Origin: Pseudomonas fluorescens
GTDB taxonomy: Bacteria > Pseudomonadota > Gammaproteobacteria > Pseudomonadales > Pseudomonadaceae
DNA length: 64,000 nt
Reading direction: 5' to 3'
NCBI RefSeq assembly: GCF_001708445.1
Contig: NZ_CP015637.1
Span: forward strand, 3,287,001-3,351,000
Under the pieces are notes generated by a model that was not told where the DNA came from, did no database searches, and saw only the letters and a list, made by a program, of their open reading frames with translations. This document shows positions 45,060 to 54,499 of this stretch, piece by piece. Every line of letters starts with the position of its first letter. The first letter of the stretch is position 1. The position numbers and the translations under genes were made by a program.

Positions 45060-46435
45060 CGAATTGCCTGGGCCAGCTGCCTCACAGCCTGGGCGATATC
45101 CTTGCTCCAGTCGAGGGTGTAGCTCAGGCGCAGAGACTGCTTCCAGGTACCTTGCTGGCTGAATAGTTCTCCAGGGGCGATGACGATGCGCTGGGCCAGC
45201 AGGTGCTCGAATACCCAGCGCATGTCGACCGTGCGACGGGTCTGCAACCAGAAACTCGCGCCCCCACGCGGCTCGACCACTTGCCATTCGCCGAGCGCTT
45301 CCAGCAGGGCTTTCATGCGCGTCATGCGCTCCAGCAACGCCGCCCGCAGCATCACCAAGTGCTGGTCGAGACGCTTGGAGGTAAGCAGTTTGGCGATCGC
45401 CTTCTGGCGGATCGGCGAGAGGCGAAACCCGCGCTCCATAAACAGCCGCTGCAAGTGCGGCGCCTGCCCGCGACACAGTACATAACCGTAGGGCGCTTCC
45501 GAGCCGATCACCTTGTCGAAGGTTGAAAACACCACCAGTCTTTGCGGGTCGGCATAGTCGCGATAGCGCGCGGGCCGAGGTTCGAAATACAGCTCGCCGT
45601 AGGTGTCATTCTCGAACAACCAGATATCCCGCTCTGCCAGCCAGCGGCAGACCTGCTGCTTGTCTTGCGCCGGTACCACGCCACCCTGGGGTATGTTGAC
45701 CGTCGATGACAGCACTGCCAGGCGAATCGGCTCCTGTTTGAGCAATTCATGGAAGGCCGGCATGTTGAAGCGCCCGTCTGCTCCGAGGGGCACTTCGATC
45801 ACGCGGATATTCGCCGCCTGCAACTGGCGCAGGATCGCCCACGAACACGGCGACTCCACCAGCGCCACCGTACCTCGCAGTTCGAGGGCGCTGAGTGACA
45901 CGTCCAGCACAGTGTGCAGGTCTGAACCGATATACACCTGTTCGGCCTGCCAGTAAGGGGCTGTGGAGCAGGTGTAACGCTCGGCCAACGCCGTGCGCAA
46001 CTCGGGCTCGCCGAATGGCAGGTACAGCGGCGTGAGTGAGCGCGGGTACTGGCGGGCTATTTCGCGCTCTATCATCAGTAAAGGGTTTTCCAGCGACAGC
46101 AGCATCGCCGGGGCGTCGCTGCTCAGGGCCAACATGCCGGGCTGGCGCGCGTTGGCGAACACCTGGTCGAGCAGGTTGGGCGAGTGTTCAGTCGATAAAG
46201 GCGCCGGTATCCACCGGGTGAAGTAACCGGACTTGGGTTTGGCGTAGATCCGTCCTTGATCCTCAAGCAGCGAGTAAGCGTACTTGGTTGTCGACACCGA
46301 CACGCCCAGGCGTTGGGCCAAATGGCGCAGGGACGGCAGTTTGCGTTCGCCTTGGGAAGGGCTGGCTTCGATCCATTCGACGAGGTAGCGGTACACCGCC
46401 TGATAGGCAAAAGAGGCGTCTTTAGGTTTATCCAT
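45047..46435 (-). CDS. MocR-type regulator (GntR helix-turn-helix fused to aminotransferase-like domain)
   Basis: 462 residues from the ATG at 46435 (AAAGGATC upstream); a longer in-frame start at 46501 is weaker. Residues about 10-75 form the GntR winged helix ([31 protein letters not shown]). Residues about 110-460 are a fold-type I aminotransferase domain with the PLP lysine in [16 protein letters not shown]. MocR proteins sense PLP or amino compounds rather than catalyse transamination. Its target is unknown. It faces away from panB and may control neither neighbour. Confidence 0.85.
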   Translation of the reverse strand: MDKPKDASFAYQAVYRYLVEWIEASPSQGERKLPSLRHLAQRLGVSVSTTKYAYSLLEDQGRIYAKPKSGYFTRWIPAPLSTEHSPNLLDQVFANARQPGMLALSSDAPAMLLSLENPLLMIEREIARQYPRSLTPLYLPFGEPELRTALAERYTCSTAPYWQAEQVYIGSDLHTVLDVSLSALELRGTVALVESPCSWAILRQLQAANIRVIEVPLGADGRFNMPAFHELLKQEPIRLAVLSSTVNIPQGGVVPAQDKQQVCRWLAERDIWLFENDTYGELYFEPRPARYRDYADPQRLVVFSTFDKVIGSEAPYGYVLCRGQAPHLQRLFMERGFRLSPIRQKAIAKLLTSKRLDQHLVMLRAALLERMTRMKALLEALGEWQVVEPRGGASFWLQTRRTVDMRWVFEHLLAQRIVIAPGELFSQQGTWKQSLRLSYTLDWSKDIAQAVRQLAQAIRQSP

Positions 46436-46750
46436 GATCCTTTGAGCCGCTCGACCTGCGATTACGGGAAGACTTCGGATGTGGGGCCGGTCCAGTATCA
46501 CGCAAGGCGATGGAATACGGAAACTTAACGCAGAGGCCTATGATCAAGCCCTATACCCTCGCCATACCGGCCACGTGACTGGCTGCCGTCAAGGCCAACG
46601 TCGCCGCGCTCCCATGCCGAAAAAACCTGCACTATCGTGCATGGGTGCGACATGCCGGCTGACAGGCACGTGGCGGCGTGGGAGCAACCGGCGTCGCGGT
46701 TGGCGCGATGGCGGGCATTTATTGCGAAGGTCTCGGGTTGCAGGGCAGGC
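46436..46750. other. Intergenic region with no supported feature
   Basis: 315 bases between the MocR start and the MFS stop, both on the minus strand. Short plus-strand frames here are not gene-like. I see no strong hairpin, and the MocR promoter was not identified. Confidence 0.5.
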
Positions 46751-47977
46751 CTAGCCAGGCTGGGCCGCCAAGCTATTGCTGACATTACGCCCCAGCACCA
46801 GCACCGTCACAAAACCGCAGCCCACCAGGGCCGTGGCCAGGCTCAACAGCACCGAGCTGCCCAGTTGGTCGACGATCCGCCCGCCAAAGAACGAGCCCAA
46901 GGCAATGATTACCTGGAACAAGGCGACGAACAGCGGCATGCCGCGTTCGACATCCTTGGGCGCCACCACAAACATCCAGATACTGGCACAGGCCGGGAAG
47001 GCGCCGAAGGCGAAACCCCACAGCCCGATCAGCATCGCTGCGCCGGTCATCCCGGTGGCGAAGTGAGGGAACAGGGCGGTGCTGGTGCCGATCATCAGCG
47101 CGACCAGCAACAGGGTGTGACGCACGCTGCGGTTGGCGGTGAAACCGGCAAAGATATTACCGAACACCCCGGCCACGCCGAAGAGCAGCAACAGCGAGCC
47201 GATCGTCGGCCCGTCGAAGCCGGAGCTGTATTTGAAGAACGGCGCGACATAGGTGTAGGCCGCAAAGTGCGCCAAGCCGATCAACAGCACCGCGATCAAC
47301 CCGACCCGCGCCTGTGGGTTGATAAACAACGCCGGCAGGTCGCTGATGCGAATGGCCTTCTCCGGGGTGAGCCGAGGCAGCAGGAACACCTGCGCCAGCA
47401 GCACCGGCACGCCCAGCAGCGCGGTGACCAGGAACGTCATGCGCCAGCCCATCAGGCCGCTGAGCCAGGTGCCGACGGGCACGCCGAGCACGGTGGCCAG
47501 GGTCACGCCCATCATGATGATCGAGGTGGCCTTCGCGACATCCACACCCTTGGGCGCCAGGCGCCCACTGAGGGCAATGGCCGTGGCCCAGAACCCGCCG
47601 ATGCTGATGCCCAGCAAGACACGGCCGAACAGCAGCAGGTTGAAGTCACTGGCAAAGGCCACGACCGAGTTGGCGATGATCATGATCAACGTCAGGCCGA
47701 TCAGCAGGTAGCGACGGTCCATCGCGCCAATGCTCACCGACAGAAACGGCGCGGCGAGGGCGGCCATGATGCCCGGCAGGGTCACCATCAGCCCGGCGTG
47801 GCCGGCAGTGATACCGAGGTCGGCGGCGACGTCGTTGAGTACGCCCACCGGCAGGAACTCACTGGTCACCAGGGCGAAGGCGCCCACCGCGACCGAGAGA
47901 ATCGCCAGCCACTGCTGTTTGACGCTTTGTTGATTATGTTCGGGACGGCCGCTGGGGGCCTGGAGGGCGCTTGGCAT
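46751..47977 (-). CDS. MFS transporter (DHA1 sugar/drug efflux type)
   Basis: 408 residues from the ATG at 47977; a frame open to 48067 would add 30 residues ahead of the first membrane helix, with no better ribosome site. Twelve helices, with SEFLPVGVLNDVAADLGITA in helix 1, as in SotB/YdeA-like arabinose or drug exporters, then SIGAMDRRYLL (motif A) and GRVLLGISIGGFWA (helix 4). Substrate unknown. The MocR gene lies upstream of it only in map order, not in a shared promoter region. Confidence 0.85.
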   Translation of the reverse strand: MPSALQAPSGRPEHNQQSVKQQWLAILSVAVGAFALVTSEFLPVGVLNDVAADLGITAGHAGLMVTLPGIMAALAAPFLSVSIGAMDRRYLLIGLTLIMIIANSVVAFASDFNLLLFGRVLLGISIGGFWATAIALSGRLAPKGVDVAKATSIIMMGVTLATVLGVPVGTWLSGLMGWRMTFLVTALLGVPVLLAQVFLLPRLTPEKAIRISDLPALFINPQARVGLIAVLLIGLAHFAAYTYVAPFFKYSSGFDGPTIGSLLLLFGVAGVFGNIFAGFTANRSVRHTLLLVALMIGTSTALFPHFATGMTGAAMLIGLWGFAFGAFPACASIWMFVVAPKDVERGMPLFVALFQVIIALGSFFGGRIVDQLGSSVLLSLATALVGCGFVTVLVLGRNVSNSLAAQPG

Positions 47978-48189
47978 GATGCTGGGTTCCAAGGGGGATG
48001 TCGCCTGAGGCCAGGCGAAGGGGAAGAATTGGGAGGCGATTATAGGAATCGGGTTTGGCCACCCCATAGGCGAGCGGTTCGATAGTAATCATCAGTGTTA
48101 TCGATGCGAGGCTGTTGAGCGGGATTGCCCAGGTCCGCCCATGTAGCCTGACTGATTGGCTGGCCGCCGTCTGTCCAGGGGGGATTTGT

Positions 48190-49230
48190 TTAACGCTGAA
48201 ACGTCTGCGCCAGAAAGTCGCTGATCAGCGCTGTCACCTGTTTTTGAATCTGCGCCCGTGGTCGTGCGCCCTCACCATCTCGACAAATCATGCCGTCGCC
48301 TGGCGAACGCTCTTCGATCAATGCGACCGCCCCCGGCTTGCAGATCGACATAAAGCTGAAATGGTTGGCGTCGCTGATCGCCACGTAGCGCGTCGAGGCG
48401 GTTGGCAGGCGCTTGGCCAGGTCGGCAGACTCCAGTTCGGCAGGCATATCCTCCGACGGTACCCCGCCTGCAATCACCAAAACCGGCACCCGTAGCGCCG
48501 CCAGGCTCGCGTCGGTCATGCCGCGTGACAGGCCCAGGTCCAATGACACTATGGCGGTGACGCGTTTATCGCTCAAGTCAGCGGCCAGTCGCGCCTTCCC
48601 GTCAGGTGTCCCTGCGGGGTTCATCTCCTGGTAGCCGATGCAACCGCCCAGCTTGGGGTGGGCGCCGCAGTCGCGGCTGAACAGGTCGGGGTCGAAACGC
48701 GCGCCGGCGATCTCCAGTACGGTCCAGCCGCCGAGGGAGTGGCCTGCCGCGGCAATCTGGTTTTTCGCCACCGCGCCAAATTGCTTCGGTTGCGCCAGGA
48801 CTGCGTCGATGGCACGGCTCAGGTCGGCCGGGCGCTGCCATAACGCTGCGGCGGCCTGGGGGCTGCGGTCTTTGCTGGTAGTGCCGGGATGGTTGACCGC
48901 CGCCACGATATAACCCTGGTGCGCCAAAGCACTGGCCAGCCACACCTGTTTACCCCAATTACCGCCGTAACCATGGGAGAGCACAACCAGGGGATGTTCG
49001 CCGCTGGCCGGTGGTGCGTCGGGTACGGCGAGGGCGCCGATGAAGACGACGGAGTCGGCGATCAGCGTTGGCGTGGCGGTGGTGTTGGCGGGGTACCAGA
49101 CCGCCAGTTCCAATGGGCGAGCGTGGTGGGCGTCGGGCAGGGTGGTGCTCTTGAAGCCGATGAGGGGGGCGTCAGCGAATGCGGGTGTGGCCAGGCAGGT
49201 CAGGAGCAGGGCGGCGAAGGTGGTTTTCAC
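48190..49230 (-). CDS. Exported alpha/beta hydrolase (dienelactone hydrolase / PAF-acetylhydrolase-like)
   Basis: 346 residues. A signal peptide of 19 residues ends in PAFA. The alpha/beta fold has HG oxyanion loop VVLSHGYGGN, nucleophile elbow AAGHSLGG and a late His in SDANHFSFM, giving Ser-His with an Asp in between. Four cysteines in two clusters suggest a disulfide. It is probably a periplasmic or secreted esterase. Substrate unknown. Confidence 0.85.
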   Translation of the reverse strand: MKTTFAALLLTCLATPAFADAPLIGFKSTTLPDAHHARPLELAVWYPANTTATPTLIADSVVFIGALAVPDAPPASGEHPLVVLSHGYGGNWGKQVWLASALAHQGYIVAAVNHPGTTSKDRSPQAAAALWQRPADLSRAIDAVLAQPKQFGAVAKNQIAAAGHSLGGWTVLEIAGARFDPDLFSRDCGAHPKLGGCIGYQEMNPAGTPDGKARLAADLSDKRVTAIVSLDLGLSRGMTDASLAALRVPVLVIAGGVPSEDMPAELESADLAKRLPTASTRYVAISDANHFSFMSICKPGAVALIEERSPGDGMICRDGEGARPRAQIQKQVTALISDFLAQTFQR

Positions 49231-49322
49231 TGTTTTTATCGTCCTTGAAGTGAGGCGCGCATCATGACTTTAACCACTTGGTTTGAATAGTGTGCACGCG
49301 GGATTAGGACGTGGCTGACGTC

Positions 49323-49413
49323 ATCCTACTGTTAAGTATGACGGAGCGGTCCTTAGTGTTTTTAGGAAGCGGCTGGCTTACCCGGGATAATAAATCGTGC
49401 ATGTTAGGGGCGT
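49323..49413 (+). promoter_or_regulatory. Conserved upstream block of cassette copy A
   Basis: About 90 bases, including TATGAC...GTCCTT.GTGTTTTTAGGAAG...TGGCTT and TAAATCGTGCA, match 53732-53823 upstream of copy B almost throughout, ending 62 bases before both gene starts. The inner part has inverted words TCCT and AGGA. It probably contains the promoter and a regulator site, but no standard sigma factor box is clear. A small hairpin GGCTTG/CAAGCC follows at 49427-49442 in copy A only. Confidence 0.65.
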
Positions 49414-49475
49414 CGTTCCTACTGCTGGCTTGTTAGCAAGCCGAGAGAGTAATTCCTGACGCTATGGTGATCACT

Positions 49476-49982
49476 ATGAAACGCTCAACGGTGTTTTTGT
49501 TGTTGGCGTCTTGCATGAATGCAAGACGAGCCCTGCTTGCTGTGTTGGCTGTTTGCGTACTGGTTTTAGATAACGCAGCCTACGCGATAGATCGATCTAT
49601 TACTAAAACCCAAACGCCGGACCCCGTTCTTGTGATATCGAATAATGCGGGTGTCGGATTAGCATTTTTTAACTTGGCTACCTCAGATTTCCCCAGTGGT
49701 ACGCTACCCTATCCTAAACAATTATTAGGGGTCGACTGGAAGACGACCTACTATCCTCAGAGTATTAGCGAGTCGGTCGAGTTGTGCTACTACCGCCCCT
49801 ACAGTTCTGAAAAGAACTGTGTTGCTATTAACCCGAACTCTTCCGGAACACTATCAGACTTTAATGGTGAGGCGTTCAACCATGGTTCGCGTGTCACCAT
49901 CGGTCATACGGTACTAGGAGGAGTCCCTCCCTATGCTCGTCCTGCCGGCGTTGATTCAGTGACCTTTCGATATAGAGACTAG
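49476..49982 (+). CDS. Small exported protein, cassette copy A (unknown function)
   Basis: 168 residues from the ATG at 49476. The paralogue at 53886 has the same length when its equivalent ATG is used, supporting this start over 49464. The N-terminal signal sequence ends near AYA (about 37). The mature domain of about 130 residues appears to be a beta-sandwich with a conserved cysteine pair (ELCYYRP ... EKNCVAINPNSSGTLSDFN) and ends DSVTFRYRD. The copies agree over ITKT.. .PNPVL, TTYYPQ, NSSGTLSDFN and HGSRV. I do not recognise the family. It heads a two-gene cassette with the gene at 50086, with a terminator-like hairpin between them. Confidence 0.75.
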   Translation: MKRSTVFLLLASCMNARRALLAVLAVCVLVLDNAAYAIDRSITKTQTPDPVLVISNNAGVGLAFFNLATSDFPSGTLPYPKQLLGVDWKTTYYPQSISESVELCYYRPYSSEKNCVAINPNSSGTLSDFNGEAFNHGSRVTIGHTVLGGVPPYARPAGVDSVTFRYRD

Positions 49983-49986
49983 TCAG

Positions 49987-50009
49987 GTGCCCGCTCAGGG
50001 GGCACTTTT
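49987..50009 (+). terminator. Hairpin between the two genes of cassette A
   Basis: GTGCCC / GGGCAC (49987-49992 and 50000-50005) with a seven-base loop and four T. It could reduce read-through into the large gene. Copy B has a different hairpin in the same place. Confidence 0.6.
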
Positions 50010-50085
50010 ACTGCGGCCTTCTGTGCTGACAATTGAACATTTTGAATGTAGGCAAGTTACAGCCGCCTCTACGGGGTGAGATTTT

Positions 50086-51426
50086 ATGATTAACCTGACT
50101 TCTTATGCTTCGATAGCTCATGGTCGCCTGACAGGCAGTCCGGTGAATGTTGTTAGCCCGCCAACGCAACACAAGACTGATGCATCCTTGGCTACAAGCA
50201 GTCGCGTTACCAACAGCACCGTATCGACGCTCGCCCATCAATTAAGCGAAGCCGCCACGCGCGCTGAAGCCCGTCGCGGTCAAAACACCCCCCACCCACT
50301 CGACTCGATTACGGGCGACACCTACCTCGCCAACAAAACGCAGCACGACGCAGAGCTTCCAAAGACCGCCACCCCAGAATTGCTGGCTCGCGCCCGTCAA
50401 GCAACCGCCTTCGTCAATGGGGTCGACAGCAACCCCTTCAAAGGCCTTGCGCGCGATCAATTGAGCTTGATCGCCCACGACGAGGGCGGCGCCTTTACCA
50501 CCCATGAGCGACGTGCCGCGTTGCAGGAGATGCAAACTGTCGCTCCCCCAGTGGCGAGTAGCCCCAGGTCGGCAGGCATCAATGGCCGTGACCTGATGAT
50601 CTCCCGCTTGTTCGGCCACCGTGAGCCGTCGGTTGCCCAGCCTCCGGCGACCTTTGAGAACACCACTCAAAGCGCTTTTGAATTCCTCAATCGCGATGAT
50701 CGTGCCTTGATCTCGGATATGTATGCTTATGCGCAGGCGGAAGGTGCGGATCTGGGCTATGTGGATCGCCTGGCTTGGTCACTTGGCCACTACCGTCATT
50801 TGAGCGATGGGCGCCAGCTCTTGAGCGGCAACAATGGCTACGATTCGGAGGGGTATCGAGTGACTTACAACTTCAAGGAAGAAGATGCTGCAATTGCCTC
50901 ACGTATCCTGAAAGGTTCGGCGATCAACAGCACCCGTCTCGACCCAGGCTATTTGCGGCATATCCTGAATCCGGATTACGGAGCACTCTCAAATACAGGT
51001 GGTATGCCGTTCCTTGAACAGATGGTCATCAAATTCTCTGGCGAAGGGGCTTCACTGCCCTCGCTGGGCAATGAGTTCGCCACTTTAAAAACCGTCAAGA
51101 TCAACGACAATATTGTGATCACCACGAATAAGAACATAAAACTACCGCCCTCCAAGGTACTCGCCGCTAGCGTCAACGGTACCTGGAGCCTCACCGAAGA
51201 AGGCAAAGCCGCCGGCTACACGTTAGACAAGGCCACCGGCAAGTTGCAACGGGCGACTGCCGCTGCAGACAATCCAGCGCCACACGGCTCCACCTCGCCT
51301 GTCCCCGTCGACAAAGCCCCCCATCGCACCCTCCTGGAGGCCCTCGCCACCAGCCGCAATCGGGCGCCTATGGGGGTGACCGGACCCGGTTATCTGTTCA
51401 CGGTGATGAGAGCTATCAACCCCTGA
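50086..51426 (+). CDS. Large protein of cassette copy A (unknown function)
   Basis: 446 residues, no signal peptide or membrane segment, with GGGGTGAG before the ATG. A low-complexity Ser/Thr-rich N-terminus (about 1-50) leads to a conserved region: QLSEAATRAEARRGQN, LDSITGDTYLANKTQHDAELP, ARQATAFVNGVDSNPFKGLA and RDQLSLIAHDEGGAFTTHERRAA. I know this pattern from uncharacterised proteins common in Pseudomonas. A middle domain (FLNRDDRALISDMYAYAQAEG to INSTRLDPGYLRHIL) and a Pro-rich tail follow. It shares about half its residues with the copy at 54500. Absence of a signal, with export-like neighbours, leaves open an effector or an internal partner. Confidence 0.7.
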   Translation: MINLTSYASIAHGRLTGSPVNVVSPPTQHKTDASLATSSRVTNSTVSTLAHQLSEAATRAEARRGQNTPHPLDSITGDTYLANKTQHDAELPKTATPELLARARQATAFVNGVDSNPFKGLARDQLSLIAHDEGGAFTTHERRAALQEMQTVAPPVASSPRSAGINGRDLMISRLFGHREPSVAQPPATFENTTQSAFEFLNRDDRALISDMYAYAQAEGADLGYVDRLAWSLGHYRHLSDGRQLLSGNNGYDSEGYRVTYNFKEEDAAIASRILKGSAINSTRLDPGYLRHILNPDYGALSNTGGMPFLEQMVIKFSGEGASLPSLGNEFATLKTVKINDNIVITTNKNIKLPPSKVLAASVNGTWSLTEEGKAAGYTLDKATGKLQRATAAADNPAPHGSTSPVPVDKAPHRTLLEALATSRNRAPMGVTGPGYLFTVMRAINP

Positions 51427-51449
51427 TGCGGCGGTCGTCGCCCTATACC

Positions 51450-53471
51450 CTAGGCATGGGTCAGCCCCGTCAACGTATCCGCAATGGTCTTGGTCCGTTG
51501 CGCCGTACCCTCCGTCGCACGGCTCGACGCCTCCAGCACATCCAGCATCTCCCGCAACGCGCCCACCCCGGTGGACTGGTCTTCAATCTGCTGGGCCACG
51601 CGCTGGATCTCACTCGACAACAGGTCAATATCCACACCGATTTCCGCTGCATTCTTACGCGTGATTTCCGCCAGCTTGCGCACCTCGTCCGCCACCACCG
51701 CAAAGCCTCGGCCCAGGTCGCCCGCGCGCGCCGCTTCAATCGCGGCGTTGAGCGCCAGCAGGTTGGTCTGCCCGGCGATCTGCTGGATCACCTGCACAAT
51801 CGACTGGATACGCAAACTCGACCCCGCCAGCGTGCGCGCGCCCTGCACCGCGACATCCGCCTGGCTGGACAGGCCCTCCACCGTGGCCCCGGCCTGGGCA
51901 GACACCGTGTTCTGCTGGCCAATCGTGCCCACCAGTTCATCCATCGAGGCGTGTAACTCACCGGAGTAGTGCTTGAGCTGCGAAGCGATGTCCTCCTGTT
52001 GGCGCTCGGCCTGGGCCAACACCAGGCCCAAGTCGGCCAGGCCTTCGAAGACTGGCAGGATATTGCGGTCCAGGCCTCGGGTATTCAGGGTGTCGGTGAA
52101 ATCATTGTTCTTGAACGCCGCAATCTGCTTGACCACCACATGGTTCAACCCCGCCAGCTTCTTCACCTGACGCCGCAGGAAAAATGCCTTGAACTCGCCG
52201 TAATGGGCGATGAAATTGTCCACGTACTCATCACTGAAACTCGCACCCTTGGCCACCCGAAAGAAGAAAATCGCCGTCAGCGTCTGATTCAGGTTCAAGC
52301 CCAGAATCTCCCCGAAGGTCGAAAACCCCGCCAACGGCACATCCCCAAAAATGCCGGCCATGCTGCCCAGCTCGGCGCCGTTATTCAGTCGGCGCAAAAT
52401 GCAGTCATTCAAAATCCCCGCCACCGGCTGGCCGCCCTTGCCACGCAAAAACTGCTCGTAGTCCAGGCGTGTGGCCTCACGCAATGGCGTACGCCGCACC
52501 ATCACCAGCTCTTCGCCCGGCGCCACGTCGCAAAACAGCTGCACGATCTGCTGTTCATAGTCGATGCGTGCGATGGAGCGCACAAACAACTCACTGCCCA
52601 CCCGAATCGCGAACGAGTAATCCGCCAGCTTCGACTCCAGTGCCTGGGGGGCGCAATTGAACGCGTCACACAGCGCCTGCACCATGCTCTTGATATTGCC
52701 GCTGCTGTCGATCACCTGGTCAATCGTGCGGTCTTCCACCGAGGCGGTCAGCACACTGAAGGTCAAATCCGCGGCCTTGAAGTTTTGGCTTTTAAACACG
52801 CCAAAGCGCACATGGGCCGCGGTCTTGAGGAACACAATCTGTGCATGGTTCTGATAACTGCGCTGGCCATCGTGGATCAGCGTTTTCTGGAAATCCGACT
52901 TACCCCCAGCCGACCCGCCTACGAACAAGCATGGAAAACGCCCGGACTCATACAGCGCCTCCATGAAAAACGATTCCGACGCCGACAACCCATCGAACAC
53001 CACGTAGGCCAAGGTGTCGCGGTGATCGATCGAGGTGTGCACCTGCACCCGCTTGATATTGGCCACCAACTTGGCGATCCGCTCCTGCATCCCCAAGCGC
53101 TTGCCGCCGCTGCGAATGTCCTCACACTCCAACGGCACCATCACCACCTCGGCAGAGGCAATCACACTGTCATCAAACAGCTGCAACACCATCCGGTCCC
53201 AGCGCTCGCCGGTCGCGCAATACAGCGAATCGGCGGCGTTGCACAACTCACCGGAGGTGGTGCACAGGCTGATGGCGGTTTGCGGAAAGCGACGCTTGAG
53301 CTTGGCGGCGACCTGGTCGATGTCCAGGTGGGGGGAGATGAAACCGGTGATCAGGGTGGGTGTGATGCGCAGGGTGGCCAATGAAGACTCCAATTCATTG
53401 GCGGTGCAGGTGAGGGTGGCGGTGCCTTGACGATCGGCCCGGGCTTTTTTTAGAAGGGAAAGTGGGTTCAT
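51450..53471 (-). CDS. Soluble FIST-domain chemoreceptor (methyl-accepting protein)
   Basis: 673 residues from the ATG at 53471; an ATG at 53513 would add 14 residues, but it sits too close to the predicted promoter. FIST N and C domains (about 20-375, [36 protein letters not shown]) sense small ligands. They are followed by a linker (about 400-480) and a cytoplasmic MCP signalling domain (about 480-670) with the tip [20 protein letters not shown]. No membrane helix is present, so it should form a cytosolic or CheA-bound array. It lies convergent to cassette A and between the two cassette copies, 2.7 kb from the chemotaxis operon it may feed. Confidence 0.88.
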   Translation of the reverse strand: MNPLSLLKKARADRQGTATLTCTANELESSLATLRITPTLITGFISPHLDIDQVAAKLKRRFPQTAISLCTTSGELCNAADSLYCATGERWDRMVLQLFDDSVIASAEVVMVPLECEDIRSGGKRLGMQERIAKLVANIKRVQVHTSIDHRDTLAYVVFDGLSASESFFMEALYESGRFPCLFVGGSAGGKSDFQKTLIHDGQRSYQNHAQIVFLKTAAHVRFGVFKSQNFKAADLTFSVLTASVEDRTIDQVIDSSGNIKSMVQALCDAFNCAPQALESKLADYSFAIRVGSELFVRSIARIDYEQQIVQLFCDVAPGEELVMVRRTPLREATRLDYEQFLRGKGGQPVAGILNDCILRRLNNGAELGSMAGIFGDVPLAGFSTFGEILGLNLNQTLTAIFFFRVAKGASFSDEYVDNFIAHYGEFKAFFLRRQVKKLAGLNHVVVKQIAAFKNNDFTDTLNTRGLDRNILPVFEGLADLGLVLAQAERQQEDIASQLKHYSGELHASMDELVGTIGQQNTVSAQAGATVEGLSSQADVAVQGARTLAGSSLRIQSIVQVIQQIAGQTNLLALNAAIEAARAGDLGRGFAVVADEVRKLAEITRKNAAEIGVDIDLLSSEIQRVAQQIEDQSTGVGALREMLDVLEASSRATEGTAQRTKTIADTLTGLTHA

Positions 53472-53527
53472 AGGGCTGGCTCGAACGGGTGGAGGGGCGC
53501 AGGTCATAGGCATGCGGTTAGTAGGGT

Positions 53528-53535
53528 TATCGGCG
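53528..53535 (-). promoter_or_regulatory. Sigma-28 -10 element for the FIST receptor gene
   Basis: On the minus strand GCCGATAA (53535-53528) is a perfect FliA -10 box. The sequence 15 bases upstream reads TCCA rather than TAAA, so the -35 is weak. The predicted transcript start leaves a leader of about 50 bases to the ATG at 53471. The rest of 53536-53731 contains no gene. Confidence 0.45.
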
Positions 53536-53731
53536 GGTTCGGTGAGGGCTGGAGGGGAGGACGCAAAGATGCGACGAATGAGCGCAGGGCACTCCCTCTT
53601 TGGGTTTGTCAGTCAGAAAGACAAGAAATAACCGGTTCATCATTCAGGTGATTTGAACGGCCATTCGCTGGAAGATGGGTTAAGGGGCTTCCGAGCGGTA
53701 ATGCTGGCGGGACTAGGAAGTTACTTACGAA

Positions 53732-53823
53732 TTCCTACTTTCATGTATGACAGTGCTGTCCTTCGTGTTTTTAGGAAGTGCTTGGCTTTCTACGGTTATT
53801 AAATCGTGCAATGGTAGGGGCGT
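53732..53823 (+). promoter_or_regulatory. Conserved upstream block of cassette copy B
   Basis: Matches 49323-49413 across TTCCTACT, TATGAC, GTCCTT.GTGTTTTTAGGAAG, TGGCTT, TTAAATCGTGCA and TAGGGGCGT. It ends 62 bases before the ATG at 53886, the same spacing as copy A. Confidence 0.65.
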
Positions 53824-53885
53824 GATGCTTACAGCTGGATTGATTTGAACCTGACATGTTAATAACTGACTCTAGGGTGATGATT

Positions 53886-54392
53886 ATGAAAGGCACGATT
53901 GTATGGGCGCGCGGTATTACTCAAAGACGAACGTTGCTCGCTTTGTTAGCGGTTTTTGTAACGTCTACTCATGGGACTGCTTTTGCGGCAGAAAACGCTA
54001 TTACTAAAACAGCAGCGCCCAACCCCGTTCTTGTTTTATCTAACTCTGACACCCAGCCAGGCGTCGGGCTTGCGAGTTTCAATGTTTTGGCTGCGGATAT
54101 TCCCCAAGGTACACTCATTGATCCCAAACAGTTGTTAGAGATTCAATGGAATACAACTTATTATCCTCAGGGCATTAGAGAAGTGGTACAGCTGTGTTAC
54201 TCCCGGCCGTTCAGCTCTCAAGAGGACTGTAGGGAAATCTATCCAAATTCATCCGGGACATTGTCAGACTTTAATGCTCAGGCTTTCGGTCATGGCTCAC
54301 GAGTCGTCATCTACCATCGTGTATTTGGCGGTACACCACGTTATGTAAATCCTGCCGGCACCGACTCAGTGACATTCCGATATCGATATTAA
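53886..54392 (+). CDS. Small exported protein, cassette copy B (unknown function)
   Basis: 168 residues from the ATG at 53886, with AGGGTGAT six bases upstream; in-frame ATGs at 53856 and 53880 are weaker. A signal peptide ends near AFA (about 34). The mature part is a paralogue of the protein at 49476, with the same cysteine pair (QLCYSRPFSSQEDCREIYP), TTYYPQ, NSSGTLSDFNAQAFGHGSRV and end DSVTFRYRY. Divergence between the copies is large enough that the duplication is not recent, or selection has changed one copy. Function unknown. Confidence 0.75.
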   Translation: MKGTIVWARGITQRRTLLALLAVFVTSTHGTAFAAENAITKTAAPNPVLVLSNSDTQPGVGLASFNVLAADIPQGTLIDPKQLLEIQWNTTYYPQGIREVVQLCYSRPFSSQEDCREIYPNSSGTLSDFNAQAFGHGSRVVIYHRVFGGTPRYVNPAGTDSVTFRYRY

Positions 54393-54408
54393 TAAAACAA
54401 AAAGTACT

Positions 54409-54427
54409 CGCAGCCTATTTGGCTGCG
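54409..54427 (+). terminator. Hairpin between the two genes of cassette B
   Basis: CGCAGCC / GGCTGCG (54409-54415 and 54421-54427), loop TATTT, followed by GGTTGCTTT. The T-run is weak. It occupies the same position as the hairpin of copy A but has unrelated sequence. Confidence 0.45.
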
Positions 54428-54499
54428 GGTTGCTTTCCAGTTTTGACAATAGACTTTTCATCGCACCGTTGCTGTTTTCCCAAGCCAAGGTGAATGCTC

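Noticed and set aside
46637..48085. 482-codon plus-strand frame opposite the MFS gene
   Set aside because: Composition dominated by His, Gln and Arg, the usual antisense of a membrane protein. The minus frame is a clear MFS transporter.
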